DNA of 64,000 nt from Pinus tabuliformis (lineage: Eukaryota; Streptophyta; Pinopsida; Pinales; Pinaceae). The DNA is taken from NCBI GenBank assembly GCA_031772625.1, contig CM062815.1, positions 121,691,977 to 121,755,976 on the forward strand, given 5' to 3'. Position 1 is the stretch's first letter. Every line of letters starts with the position of its first letter. The notes beneath the pieces were generated by a model. That model was not told where the DNA came from. It was given only the letters and a program-made list of their open reading frames with translations, and made no database searches. The position numbers and the translations under genes were made by a program. Shown in pieces: positions 45,928 to 55,708 of the stretch.

Positions 45928-48900
45928 AAGCGATTCAAGGTCCTCAAGTCAATACTTCTCAACAGAAGACTCGGGAAGTTGACTATCATGATGCTCCCAT
46001 ATATCTGCAAAGCTTAGATGCTGATAACAAAGATCACCAGCCTTTCTTTATCACCTTATTAGTTAATGGGTATAAACTGAATAATTGCATGTTGGATTCT
46101 GGTGCATCGGCTTGTGTAATGACTAAAAGGGTCATGGAACAACTTAACTTAAGAGTTTCTAGACCCTACTATAACATATGCGCCATGGATTCTAAGAAAA
46201 TCGAAGTACATGGTTTAATCAAAGATTTGCAAGTTCATCTTTCAGTTTACCCAGACATCATGGATGTCATGGATATTGTTGTTGTGGATGTGCCTGATGC
46301 CTGGGGTATGCTGTTATCTAGAAAGTGGGCCTCTGATCTAGGAGGAAGTATTCAAATGAATTGGTCATATGCTATGATTCCTTCTCCTAGGGGTGATGGT
46401 TTTGTAAGACTAAATAGAGAGCCTGAAAGAAAATTTCATGTTGAAGATCCTAAGAGATCTCACAACGAAATAATCAAAGAGCAATCTGACATTGGGAACT
46501 ATGCCATCATGTCTAATTTTATAATCCCTCCCGATGATAAGATTAGGGATCTCAAGGGTAAAGTTTGGTATATATACTTCGATGGTGCATCGTCTAGGCA
46601 TAGTAAAGGTGCTGGAATAGTGCTTAAATCTCCCCTTGGTCACATTTTCAAGTTTGCCTATCGATTAGAATTTGAAGCAACCAACAATGTCGCTGAATAT
46701 GAGGCTATATTGTTGGGGCTTGAGTTGGCCAAGTCTTTGAAGGTTAAATTGCTTAGCATTAAGGGGGATTCTGATTTAGTTATCATGCAGCTTAAAAATA
46801 AATTCACATGCAGAAATCAAAGATTAAGAAATTATCGAAATGCTGTGTGGGATACTATGGAGCATTTTGATGCTCTTAACCTCGAAGCAATTCCAAGAGA
46901 GCAAAATACTTTGGCAGATGAACTTGCAGTAGCTGCTACTACTTTCCAGTTATCTGATGAGCTAATTAAAGATAAGATCAAAATGGAAGTAATTTTCAGA
47001 CCGTCTGTTCCAGATAACTCAGAGCATTGGCAGGTCTTCAATGATGAAAAGCAAGTCATTCGTTTTCTTAATAGCTTGGATGAGTTTGAGGATTTCCGGA
47101 TAGTTTCTGAGGAGGACGGATCTTTAAATCATGAGCATATCATAAATCCTACTCCTAGGAATGTGGTTGCCTTAGAGCAACATTTTGATCGGCATGATGC
47201 CACGAAGCTGAGAGAAGAAAATAAGATGGACCCAGGCGAATATCTCGAGATAAACATTGGTACTTCTGAAAACCCAAAGATCGTTAAAATTGGTAGAGGT
47301 ACTAGTGTGGAGGAAAGAAAAAGGTTAACTGATTTACTTCGCGAATATCGAGATATTTTAGCTTTTTCTTATGATGAATTAAAGGGCTATAGGGAAGATG
47401 TCATGGAACATACTATCCCCTTAAAAGATGAAAATGCTAAACCCTTTCGTCAGAAACTTAGGCAAATTAATCCTAAATTAGCCCCCTTGGTTCAGAAAGA
47501 ACTTGCGAAAATGCTTGCAGCAGGGATTATCGCTCAAACAAGGCATTCGACATGGTGTTCGAATCTGGTGATTGTTAGGAAAAAGAATGGTACGATAAGG
47601 CTGTGTGTCGATTTTCGAAACCTCAATCTAGCATGCAAGAAAGATAATTACCCTTTGCCAAACATGGAGACTTTGTTGCAAAGAGTAACCGGTTCTGGAA
47701 TGATGTCGCTGCTAGATGGTTTTTCTGGGTACAATCAGGTATGGGTTAAGAAGGAAGATTGTCATAAAACCACGTTCACCACACCATGGGGTACCTTTGA
47801 ATACATCAGAATGCCTTTTGGATTAACAAACGCTGGGGCTACATTCCAAAGGGCTATGGATTATGCCTTCAAAGGGTTAATCGGGAAATTTATTGAAATT
47901 TACCAAGATGATCTTACTGTTTTCTCTAAAGATGGTATCAGTCATGTAAATCATCTTAGGCAAGTTTTCGATAGATGTAGAGAATACGGGATTTCTTTGA
48001 ATCCAGCTAAGTCTGTTTTTGGAGTAACGGAAGTTAAATTACTCGGCCATATCATTTCTAAGGAAGGAATCAAGATTGATCCTGAAAGAATTGAAGCAAT
48101 CCAAAAGATTCCCCTCCCTCATAATCTTAAATCCCTTCAATCTTTCCTTGGAAAAATAAATTTTATTAGAAGATTTATTCCGAATTACGCAGAAATAGCA
48201 AAGCCTATTCAAAGTCTTCTAAAGAAAGATGCAAAATTTGTTTGGCAAGAAGATAGCAAAAAGGCTTTCCAAGAAATCAAATGTGCTATTGCAAGAGCTC
48301 CTGTCTTAGTTGGTCCCGATTATTCCAAGGATTTCATGATTTTTTCTTTCGCTTCCGAAGATACCATTGCTGGTGTCCTGCTTCAAAAGAATAAAGATAG
48401 TCACGAGCAGCCTATTGCTTTTATGAGTAGAGCACTTCAAAATTCCGAATTGAAGTACAATACCATGGAAAAGCAGGCTTATGCCCTGGTCAAGTCTCTT
48501 AAGCACTTTAAAACTTATGTGGGTTATTCTAAAATCATTGCTTTCGTCCCACATTCTGCTGTTAAGGATATATTAACTCAAACCAATTGCTTAGGGACTC
48601 GCGCTAGGTGGGTTACTAAAATACAAGAGTATGATTTAGAAATCAGACCCACCAAGCTGGTCAAAGGCCAAGGTTTAGCTCAGATGTTAACTGAAGGTAA
48701 CGAAAAGACTCTTGGTTTGTTCTGTCTTAGCGATCTATCTTCATTGGAATTGCAAAGATTAGCAGAGCATGAGTGGTACATGGACATAGTTTATTACTTG
48801 ATGAATCTTGCATGTCCTAACCATTTAGTTGCTCATAAGAGAAGGGCACTTAGACTAAAAGCCACTAAGTATTGCCTTATGAAGGATGGCCTTGGGTGGA

Positions 48901-50033
48901 GAAATCTTGAGGGCATAGTGCTTAGGTGTGTTGATGACGTTGAGTCCAAGAAATTAATCTCTAAGTTTCATTCAGGATTTTGTGGTGGTCATTATGCTGC
49001 TAGAACTACCGCCCACAAAATCCTGAGAGCTGGCTATTATTGGCCTTCAATTTTTTCTGATGTGCACAAGTTTGTTAGAGCCTGTCAAGCCTGTCAACTA
49101 TTCACTGGGAAACAGAAGCTTGTTGCCCTGCCTCTACAACCTGTCATTGTAGAGGCACCTTTTCAGCATTGGGGTCTGGACTTCATAGGGAAGTTCCATG
49201 AAAATTCTAGCAATGGCTACTCATGGATTTTGACTGCTACGGATTATTTTACTAAATGGGTTGAAGCCATTCCTGCTAAGAATGCCACTGAAAAGGTTAT
49301 TATGGATTTCATTGAAAATAACATCATTACTAGATTTGGTGTCCTCGCTAAGATCACTACTGACAATGCCAAAGCTTTTAGTTCCTTAGAGTTTTCATCT
49401 TTTTGTTTCAAGTATGGCATTGTCTTATCTCATTCGTCAAATTACTATCCTCAGGGTAATGGTCTGGCTGAATCAAGTAACAAGAATCTCATAACCATTA
49501 TCAAGAAGATAGTAGGAGATAATAAGAGATCATGGGACAACAAAATCAAGTATGCTTTATGGGCAGATAGAATCACTAAGAAGAAAGCTACTGGTAAATC
49601 TCCCTTTGAATTAGTTTATGGCTTGGATGTAACTTTACCTGTGCACCTCAAATTGCCAGCTTATCAGCTCCTCCAGAATTTTTCTACTAATAAAGATGTT
49701 GTTCAGAATAGAATAGATCAGATTGTGGAGTTAGATGAAGCTCGTAGGACAACTTTTGATGCTATATGTAAAAATCAATCTAACATTAAGAAAAGCTTTG
49801 ATAAATTCTCTCGATCTAGATCTTTGCAGGTGGGAGATATGGTACTACTTTGGGACCGCAAGAATGAAAAACCAGGAAAACATAAGAAGTTCGACAGTTT
49901 GTGGCTGGGACCGTATATCATTCGAGACGTAGCTGGACCAAACTCATTCCATTTGAGCAGATTGGATGGCGAACCACTTGATCTACCTGCAAATGGCCAA
50001 ATGCTCAAGTTGTTCTTCAAAGATGATATCTGA
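45843..50033 (+). CDS. Pol polyprotein: protease, extra RNase H, RT, degenerate RNase H, integrase
   Basis: The open frame of 1396 codons is uninterrupted. Protease has D-S-G in CMLDSGASACVM (about residue 85). An extra RNase H lies at about 240-375 and shows all four acidic positions: YIYFDGASS, NNVAEYEAILLGLELA, KGDSDLVIMQL and REQNTLADELA. Reverse transcriptase follows at about 525-760, with CVDFRNLN, RMPFGLTNAGATFQ and catalytic YQDD. The usual RNase H position (about 830-960) is FSFASEDTIAGVLLQ...EKQAYALV...VPHSAVKDIL...GLAQML, where the expected Asp residues are absent. Integrase has an HHCC finger (HSGFCGGH...CQACQ, about 1040-1085), a core with Asp in WGLDFIG, Asp in TTDNAKAF and Glu in GNGLAESSNK, and a C-terminal module to PANGQMLKLFF. 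No chromodomain is seen. The start codon is only the first ATG in frame. Confidence 0.93.
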   Translation: MGSWFNNAKIWVPVSEIAKIPSQRDKLLKAIQGPQVNTSQQKTREVDYHDAPIYLQSLDADNKDHQPFFITLLVNGYKLNNCMLDSGASACVMTKRVMEQLNLRVSRPYYNICAMDSKKIEVHGLIKDLQVHLSVYPDIMDVMDIVVVDVPDAWGMLLSRKWASDLGGSIQMNWSYAMIPSPRGDGFVRLNREPERKFHVEDPKRSHNEIIKEQSDIGNYAIMSNFIIPPDDKIRDLKGKVWYIYFDGASSRHSKGAGIVLKSPLGHIFKFAYRLEFEATNNVAEYEAILLGLELAKSLKVKLLSIKGDSDLVIMQLKNKFTCRNQRLRNYRNAVWDTMEHFDALNLEAIPREQNTLADELAVAATTFQLSDELIKDKIKMEVIFRPSVPDNSEHWQVFNDEKQVIRFLNSLDEFEDFRIVSEEDGSLNHEHIINPTPRNVVALEQHFDRHDATKLREENKMDPGEYLEINIGTSENPKIVKIGRGTSVEERKRLTDLLREYRDILAFSYDELKGYREDVMEHTIPLKDENAKPFRQKLRQINPKLAPLVQKELAKMLAAGIIAQTRHSTWCSNLVIVRKKNGTIRLCVDFRNLNLACKKDNYPLPNMETLLQRVTGSGMMSLLDGFSGYNQVWVKKEDCHKTTFTTPWGTFEYIRMPFGLTNAGATFQRAMDYAFKGLIGKFIEIYQDDLTVFSKDGISHVNHLRQVFDRCREYGISLNPAKSVFGVTEVKLLGHIISKEGIKIDPERIEAIQKIPLPHNLKSLQSFLGKINFIRRFIPNYAEIAKPIQSLLKKDAKFVWQEDSKKAFQEIKCAIARAPVLVGPDYSKDFMIFSFASEDTIAGVLLQKNKDSHEQPIAFMSRALQNSELKYNTMEKQAYALVKSLKHFKTYVGYSKIIAFVPHSAVKDILTQTNCLGTRARWVTKIQEYDLEIRPTKLVKGQGLAQMLTEGNEKTLGLFCLSDLSSLELQRLAEHEWYMDIVYYLMNLACPNHLVAHKRRALRLKATKYCLMKDGLGWRNLEGIVLRCVDDVESKKLISKFHSGFCGGHYAARTTAHKILRAGYYWPSIFSDVHKFVRACQACQLFTGKQKLVALPLQPVIVEAPFQHWGLDFIGKFHENSSNGYSWILTATDYFTKWVEAIPAKNATEKVIMDFIENNIITRFGVLAKITTDNAKAFSSLEFSSFCFKYGIVLSHSSNYYPQGNGLAESSNKNLITIIKKIVGDNKRSWDNKIKYALWADRITKKKATGKSPFELVYGLDVTLPVHLKLPAYQLLQNFSTNKDVVQNRIDQIVELDEARRTTFDAICKNQSNIKKSFDKFSRSRSLQVGDMVLLWDRKNEKPGKHKKFDSLWLGPYIIRDVAGPNSFHLSRLDGEPLDLPANGQMLKLFFKDDI

Positions 50034-50280
50034 TGCCATAGGGCATCCTTTGTATTGTATTTCTATCCCTACTCCTTGTTATTTCAGCATTTTATTTCTG
50101 ATTTAGGATTAGATTTACTTTCCTTGTTAATAAATGAAGAGCTTCTATCTTTTATGTGCTTAGATGTTATATGATGATGTTTGAATGGACGCTACTTATT
50201 TCTGTTGTGTGTTGCGTGGATGCAGATTCTGGATTCTCACATTCCTACAGTGCAACAATGTGTCCCCAAGTAGAGCCAGA
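50034..50280 (+). other. Short 3' untranslated region of the Tat-like element
   Basis: 247 bp with no gene. The sequence next to the 3' LTR (AAGTAGAGCCAGA) is only moderately purine-rich for a polypurine tract. Confidence 0.6.
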
Positions 50281-52920
50281 TGTTGACCACTACGTGTCAA
50301 CTACCCATAGCAGTACACCCCCTTTTCTTTGCAAAAAGGGTAGCGCTTGATCGACATGTCCGTGCCATTCGACAGTCATCAACAGCTTGATCAATCTATG
50401 TTGTAAACCCAGTTTGCATGTATAAATTGTAAATAATCTTAGCAGATATGAGTCATGTATGTGAATTTCCTAGGTGGACCTAATTTTCTAAGTGATAATC
50501 TACGTTCCGGAAGGTTTTTCGTCTCACCGATCCATGATCGGCAGAGTTTTCCTTTAGCCTAACCCCAAAGCCGGAATGGATTTTGTCATTAGAATCTTAG
50601 GAGAATCCTAGTGTGTTAATCTGCTAGATTATAGTTGTGTCGTAGAACTGGGTGGTTTATGAGGGTCTATGTCAAATGGGTTTTCCCCCCTTGGGATGTA
50701 AAGTTGTAAAAGTCATGATGTAAAGTGTCTTGAGGGTTAAGAAATGTTTTAATCCCCTCATAAGTCCTAAGTCCTAGGTCCTAGGTGATTTTCCCAAAAG
50801 CTAAGTTCGAGGATCCATTTAAAAATAAATTAAAAATTAAAAAAATTAAAAAATTAAAAAAATATAAAAAATATAAAAAAAAATAAAAAAATAAAGTAAA
50901 AAGCCTAAAAATAATAAAATAATAATATTTTGAGTAAATAAATGCAGAATTTCAATTTTTTAACATTAAAAATTCGACGGAGGAGATTAAGAGATATCTT
51001 GATCCTCATCGACGGTCGAGATCATTTTGACGTGGATCACTCGAACTAGCTGTTGGGAAATTTTCCTTTAAATAGGGTGCTAGGGGTCTCATGAGATCAT
51101 TGGATCTTGGAGTCTTGTGCTGAAGAAGCTCTCTTGTAAACTTGTCTGGTGCTAATAAAGAAAGACTTTGGGGTTGAAATCTTGCTGGTGTTACTCTCTG
51201 GAAGTGCTGTGAGCTATTTTATTTTCTGCATATTTTGATTTTCAGCCATTAGTAACAGCTTATTATAGAGTATTGTTGAGCACAGGTATCTTGTTCACTT
51301 GCTAGGGTTTGAATGGTATTAGGTTTTCTGAAGTAATGGCAGGTATCTCCATTGCTTTTTGAGATCTAGTATTATTTTTTCTCTCTTTATTGATGGTTGA
51401 AGTGAGCTGTGCAGGAAACCCTTATCGAAGAAGATCAGTGGGCGTTTGGGGAAGTTCTCGGCTGAACCAACCAACTCCCGCAAGCATTTTCTTGCAGAGC
51501 TCAGCTAGTTTTGATCTTGGGTTTATCATTTAGTTTATTTTTCTGAATTTGCATGAGAGATTTTCTAAAGTTTTTCATAGTAAATCTGATATTCTGAAAA
51601 TATTACTACTGATTATTGATCAATCTGGCTGTTTAAGAGTCAAAAGCTGTAAATTGCTTAGTTGATCTAGGGTTTTTAGTTTTGTCTACGCACATATATT
51701 ATTTTAGGTTTTCCTTTCTTTTGCAGGTTACAGGTGCAGGTGTTTGAGAAATTTTCAGGGTTTTATCAAGCAAATTTTGGAGCAGGGAATTTCAAATATT
51801 GATTTTGTGGAGAGTTTCAGTGGTTTTTCTGGGCAATCTGGGCAATCCATTCATCCCCACGCCCATTTCAAACCTGCAGTTGCAAAAATATATATACAAC
51901 GCAGCTCATTCCCTTGCCTCTGCGGATTTGCATACGCCCACGTACAAATGCAAAAAACACTGAAACGTACATGACGTGGGTAAGATCGGGGTTTTTCTTA
52001 TGCGTTGGTAAGATTTCCATTATATTTTCATTTTAGATTTGAGTTTTACTGTTGGTTTAGACGTCAGTTCTTTTTTTTGAAGGCTCAATTCCAAATTTTT
52101 TTTTTTACTGCTGCCCATCGAAGCTCTGCCATCCCTACTTCCAGCTTTCTGCTTTTTCATTCCCCTACGCGTTTTTCAGGCATTCTCTCCCTCTCCCACG
52201 AATCTGTTCATTTCCATCAAACCTGCAACCGTCTCACTGCACGCTGCTATTCTTCTCAAGGCTGTGTATTCCTTGTCGGCGTCGGCTTGCTGTCCCTTGC
52301 TGTCAGTTTATACCTACGTGGGCTTCTCCTTTTTCACGCTGCTGCTATTTCTCTTTGCCACCGTCCAATTGCTTGAAGCCGTAAGTCTGCAAACTCTTGC
52401 GTTCATGTGCCTTCCTTCCCCATTCCGCAGCTTCCGTCGCAAACTTGCAAGAGCACGTTCAATATTTTTTACGGACCAAGTTTTATTGCATGCGTTAAAT
52501 GTATGGGCATAATTGATAGGTTAGCATAGTTAGATTACGCATTTTTTTTTCTCTTTTTTTTTAGATTTCTAAATCTCTACATAGTTATATATGATTTCGT
52601 TTCATTTCAAGTTTTTTTTTTTATAAATAAAAAAACTTCATAAAAAAAAAGGAATTGCATTGGGTTTTAGTTAGAACTTCAGACTTTAATTTAGCTTAGA
52701 TTATTTTTAGTTTCAAATTTTAAAGTTAATTAGATTTTTTTTTTTTAGTTTAAAATTCAAATTAGCTTTGTTTCTTTTAAGCTTCAATTTCATGTTAGTT
52801 AGATTTGATTTTTATTAGATTAGATTAGATTTTCATTTTTTTTTCTTTAAAAGCTTTGTTTTATTTTGAGTTAAAAATTAAAATCATAAAAATTTTAAAA
52901 TTTTAAAATCATAAAAAATA

Positions 52921-53065
<145 letters not shown>

Positions 53066-53131
53066 GGAGTTTCTTTTCTTTTAAAGAGCAGATTTAGATT
53101 TTTTTTTTTAAAGTTTCACTTAGTTTTAAAT

Positions 53132-53289
53132 TGTTGACACCTAATCCTCTGTGATTGGGTGAATTTGGAATGTGAACAGTCATCAAGAAGATGAACTGAT
53201 TAGTCACATTCATGTATATAACAATAGCTACCTAATGAAATAAACGAATCAGTTTTTCTGCCAAGTCTGGAGTTACTCCTGGTCTGACA
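53132..53289 (+). repeat. 5' LTR of the young Copia element
   Basis: 158 bp, TGTTGACACC to GGTCTGACA. A TATA-like CATGTATATAACAATAG is near its middle. Confidence 0.95.
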
Positions 53290-53301
53290 TGGTATCAGAG
53301 C
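53290..53301 (+). other. Primer-binding site (tRNA-iMet type)
   Basis: TGGTATCAGAGC directly abuts the LTR. Confidence 0.95.
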
Positions 53302-53352
53302 TAGTCCTAAGAATAGTCGTAACTCCCTTCATCTCTGCCACTGCGTCTGTCC

Positions 53353-53452
53353 AGAAATGATGGTGCACTGCACTGCTCTGCCTCTGTCGCTACCCAGAAA
53401 TGATGATGATGATGCACTGCACTACTCTGCCTCTGTCGCTGCCCAGAGATGC
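53353..53452 (+). repeat. Short tandem duplication in the Copia leader
   Basis: Two units of about 48-52 bp, each reading GAAATGATG...TGCACTGCACT.CTCTGCC TCTGTCGCT.CCCAGA. The second has an expanded GATGATGATG. Confidence 0.75.
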
Positions 53453-53499
53453 GTTGGACCCAACGCTCATTGAGGCACAATGTAACGTCCTTCCACTGT

Positions 53500-53876
53500 C
53501 GATGCACCAAGATGGATCGGATTTTGCATCACACAACAATTCATAGCACGCCCCGCATGCCGCACCTTCCTTGAACATAATGTTGCTCACTGCCGTGTTG
53601 CTTACCCCATACCCAGCTGCGTAGATATCATCATATCTGCATGCTCCTCCTGCAATATCTTCCAACATGAACCAAATTATTAAAACTAGAAGGACTGTAC
53701 ATGGACGCACCAGCTTGTCTCTATCAACCCAAATCAAGAAAATAATATAGGAGATTCGGCCTTAATCAGATTATGTTGACGTGACATAGCTTACCCATTG
53801 TTGATATTCCATTAGTGTCTCCATAACTTGTTGCTTGAACTTTAATTACATTTTTGAGCCGCATTTTCATTTCCAT
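53500..53876 (-). pseudogene. Captured expansin gene fragment (exon 1, intron, part of exon 2), antisense
   Basis: Expansins are secreted proteins that loosen plant cell walls. On the minus strand an ATG at 53876-53874 opens an 82-nt exon (to 53795) ending ATSYGDTNGISTMG at a GTAAGC splice donor. A 145-nt intron (53794-53650) ends TATTGCAG. Exon 2 starts at 53649 with GACRYDDIYAAGYGVSNTA, FKEGAACGACYELLC and DPSWC, fading at about 53500. The STMG/GACxY join in phase 1 and the Cys pattern fit alpha-expansins. The host protein would be about 250 residues, so roughly 75 are present, covering the start of the catalytic-like GH45-type domain. No normal signal peptide is visible. The fragment lies between primer site and gag, opposite to the element, with its intron kept, so it is probably not expressed as protein. 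Confidence 0.8.
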
Positions 53877-54146
53877 TTGTGGACTCCTCCCTTCGGCTCG
53901 GTGCTTGTTACGTTGAGCGTTGGCTTGTGAGACGGTAGCTGGTTGTTGCCTGGACTTTAACGGGATTTAAGGTTTCGTCTGCGTGATTGGAGCTCCTTTT
54001 TTTCGTGTACAAATGGGCTGCATACTTGCAGCAGACTTTAGCCCTCGACAAGGCAGAGACTCCGCATGAAAAAGCTTCGCATTTGTCTTCTGCGAGGAGG
54101 TATAATGTGTCCCTTAAGCTTGAGAATGCCGATAAATGACAAGAGT
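53877..54146 (+). other. Copia leader, unassigned
   Basis: Non-coding. It may include more of the captured gene's 5' flank, but no exon is recognisable. Confidence 0.4.
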
Positions 54147-54314
54147 GTTGATTTTAATTCCAGTGTATATTTGTGATGGCGGTTTTGGTATAGTGTTGCG
54201 CAGTTGATTTTAATTCCAGTGTATATTTATGATGGCGGTTTTGGTATAGTTTTGCGTAGTTGATTTTAATTCCAGTGTATATTTGTGATGGCGATTTTGG
54301 TATAGTGTTGCGCA
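54147..54314 (+). repeat. Three tandem 56-bp repeats in the Copia leader
   Basis: Units start at 54147, 54203 and 54259 with GTTGATTTTAATTCC, and each contains TGATGGCGRTTTTGGTATAGT. Shorter decayed echoes (TAGTGTTGCGCAGTTGAG) continue to about 54400. Confidence 0.9.
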
Positions 54315-54667
54315 GTTGAGTTTATAGTGTTGCGCAGATGAGTTCATAGTGTTGCACAGTTTAGTCAAAGTATTGCGCTGTTTTCAAAGTGGTTTATATA
54401 TCAAAGCATTTGTGGTATTGCGCATTTTATATCATTCAAAACATAGTAGTATTGCACAGTTTTTTATCATTTGAATGGTAAAAAAAAAGGCATTAAAGTG
54501 ATATATTGAAGTGATATGTACAATGAAATACTGATGCTTCTATCAAACATTAGAGGGCTTCTATCAAACATTAGAGGGATTTGAAGAAAATATAGTGCAT
54601 AAGGCTGTAACGTAAGGAATTTTTTTTCAGCAGAAGTATTTTTTACAGAATGCATTCAATCATCTCT

Positions 54668-55708
54668 ATGGTAGGAATCGTTCTCACTGGCAAGGGGAAC
54701 TATCTTGAATGGTCCCGGATGATAAAACACACCCTCATCTTCAATGAGTTGTGGAAGGGAGTGTGTCGGAGAAGGAGACAATGACCCAGTACAGCCTACA
54801 TCAGACAAAGAGCTCGTCATTTGGGATAACAAGAACAACAAAGCATATGCATTAATCACAACATCTGTAAATGAAGAAGTAAGTCGCCATATTTCATCAT
54901 ATTCAACTGCCTTTGAAGCTTTGCAAAAGCTCAAAGAACTCTATGACTCACATTCTGCACTTGAAGTTGTTCAGCTCATGATTAAACTCTTCACTCTTGA
55001 ACTGAAAAATAATGATCCTCTTGCTCTTGCATCTGAAGTAAAATCCATAATGCATGATATTAAATCCACTAAGGTTGAGCTGGATATCCCTCTTATTGCT
55101 TTTCTCAAGGCACTCTATCCTACTTACTCCAATTATCTTGAGTCTTTACAAGCAAATGGAAATCTTAAAGATATAACCTTTGACTCTCTTGTGAAAAAGT
55201 TTGCTGAAAGAGAGAAAGCCTTTGGAAAGAAGACAGTCCCTGAATCTTCTGAAGAGACTGTTTGCCTTGCTCATAAAGAAAAGCATCCTGCGCAAGATTC
55301 TACAAGAGGAAGAGGTGGACGAAGAGGAAGAGGAAGATACTTCAGAGGCAGGGGGGCAAACATTCTCAAGGAGAAAAAGCAGATTTGCATTGCATTCGCT
55401 GCAAACGAAATGGATCACATGATGCTTCTACATGCAAGCTACCATGGGACAAAATTGAGCAGAAAAGAAACCAACATAAAGGTAAAACTGATGATACAGA
55501 CAAAGGTAAAGCACCTGAATCCGCTCACTATATTGAGGCACAATGTAACATTGGAGTAAATGAAGATTTGTTTAATGCTTCACTTGCTTCTTCGAAAAAT
55601 GATTGGTTGCTTGATTCAGGAGTAACCTGTCATATGACTCATAGGAAAGATTTTTTTGAAGATTTCACTGACAATGTTGATGGAGCAGTATACTTTGCAG
55701 ATCAGTAA
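54668..55708 (+). pseudogene. Copia gag and protease region of the young element (frameshifted)
   Basis: The natural start is probably the ATG at 54668 (MVGIVLTGKGNYLEWSRMIK), a typical Copia gag opening. A 1-nt shift near 54765 moves the frame. From there 54744-55559 reads DKELVIWDNKNNKAYALI, EALQKLKELYDSHS and TFDSLVKKFAEREKAFG, the gag core. A second frame change near 55385-55400 leads to the zinc knuckle CIRCKRNGSHDASTC. This has five rather than four residues before His. The protease starts DWLLDSGVTCHMTH, with catalytic D-S-G. An in-frame TAA at 55706-55708 then separates it from the rest of pol. Confidence 0.88.

Noticed and set aside
53390..53737. Single 115-codon minus-strand reading frame across the expansin fragment
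   Set aside because: The first part translates the intron. The biologically sensible model is exon 1 (53876-53795), intron (53794-53650) and exon 2 (53649 to about 53500).
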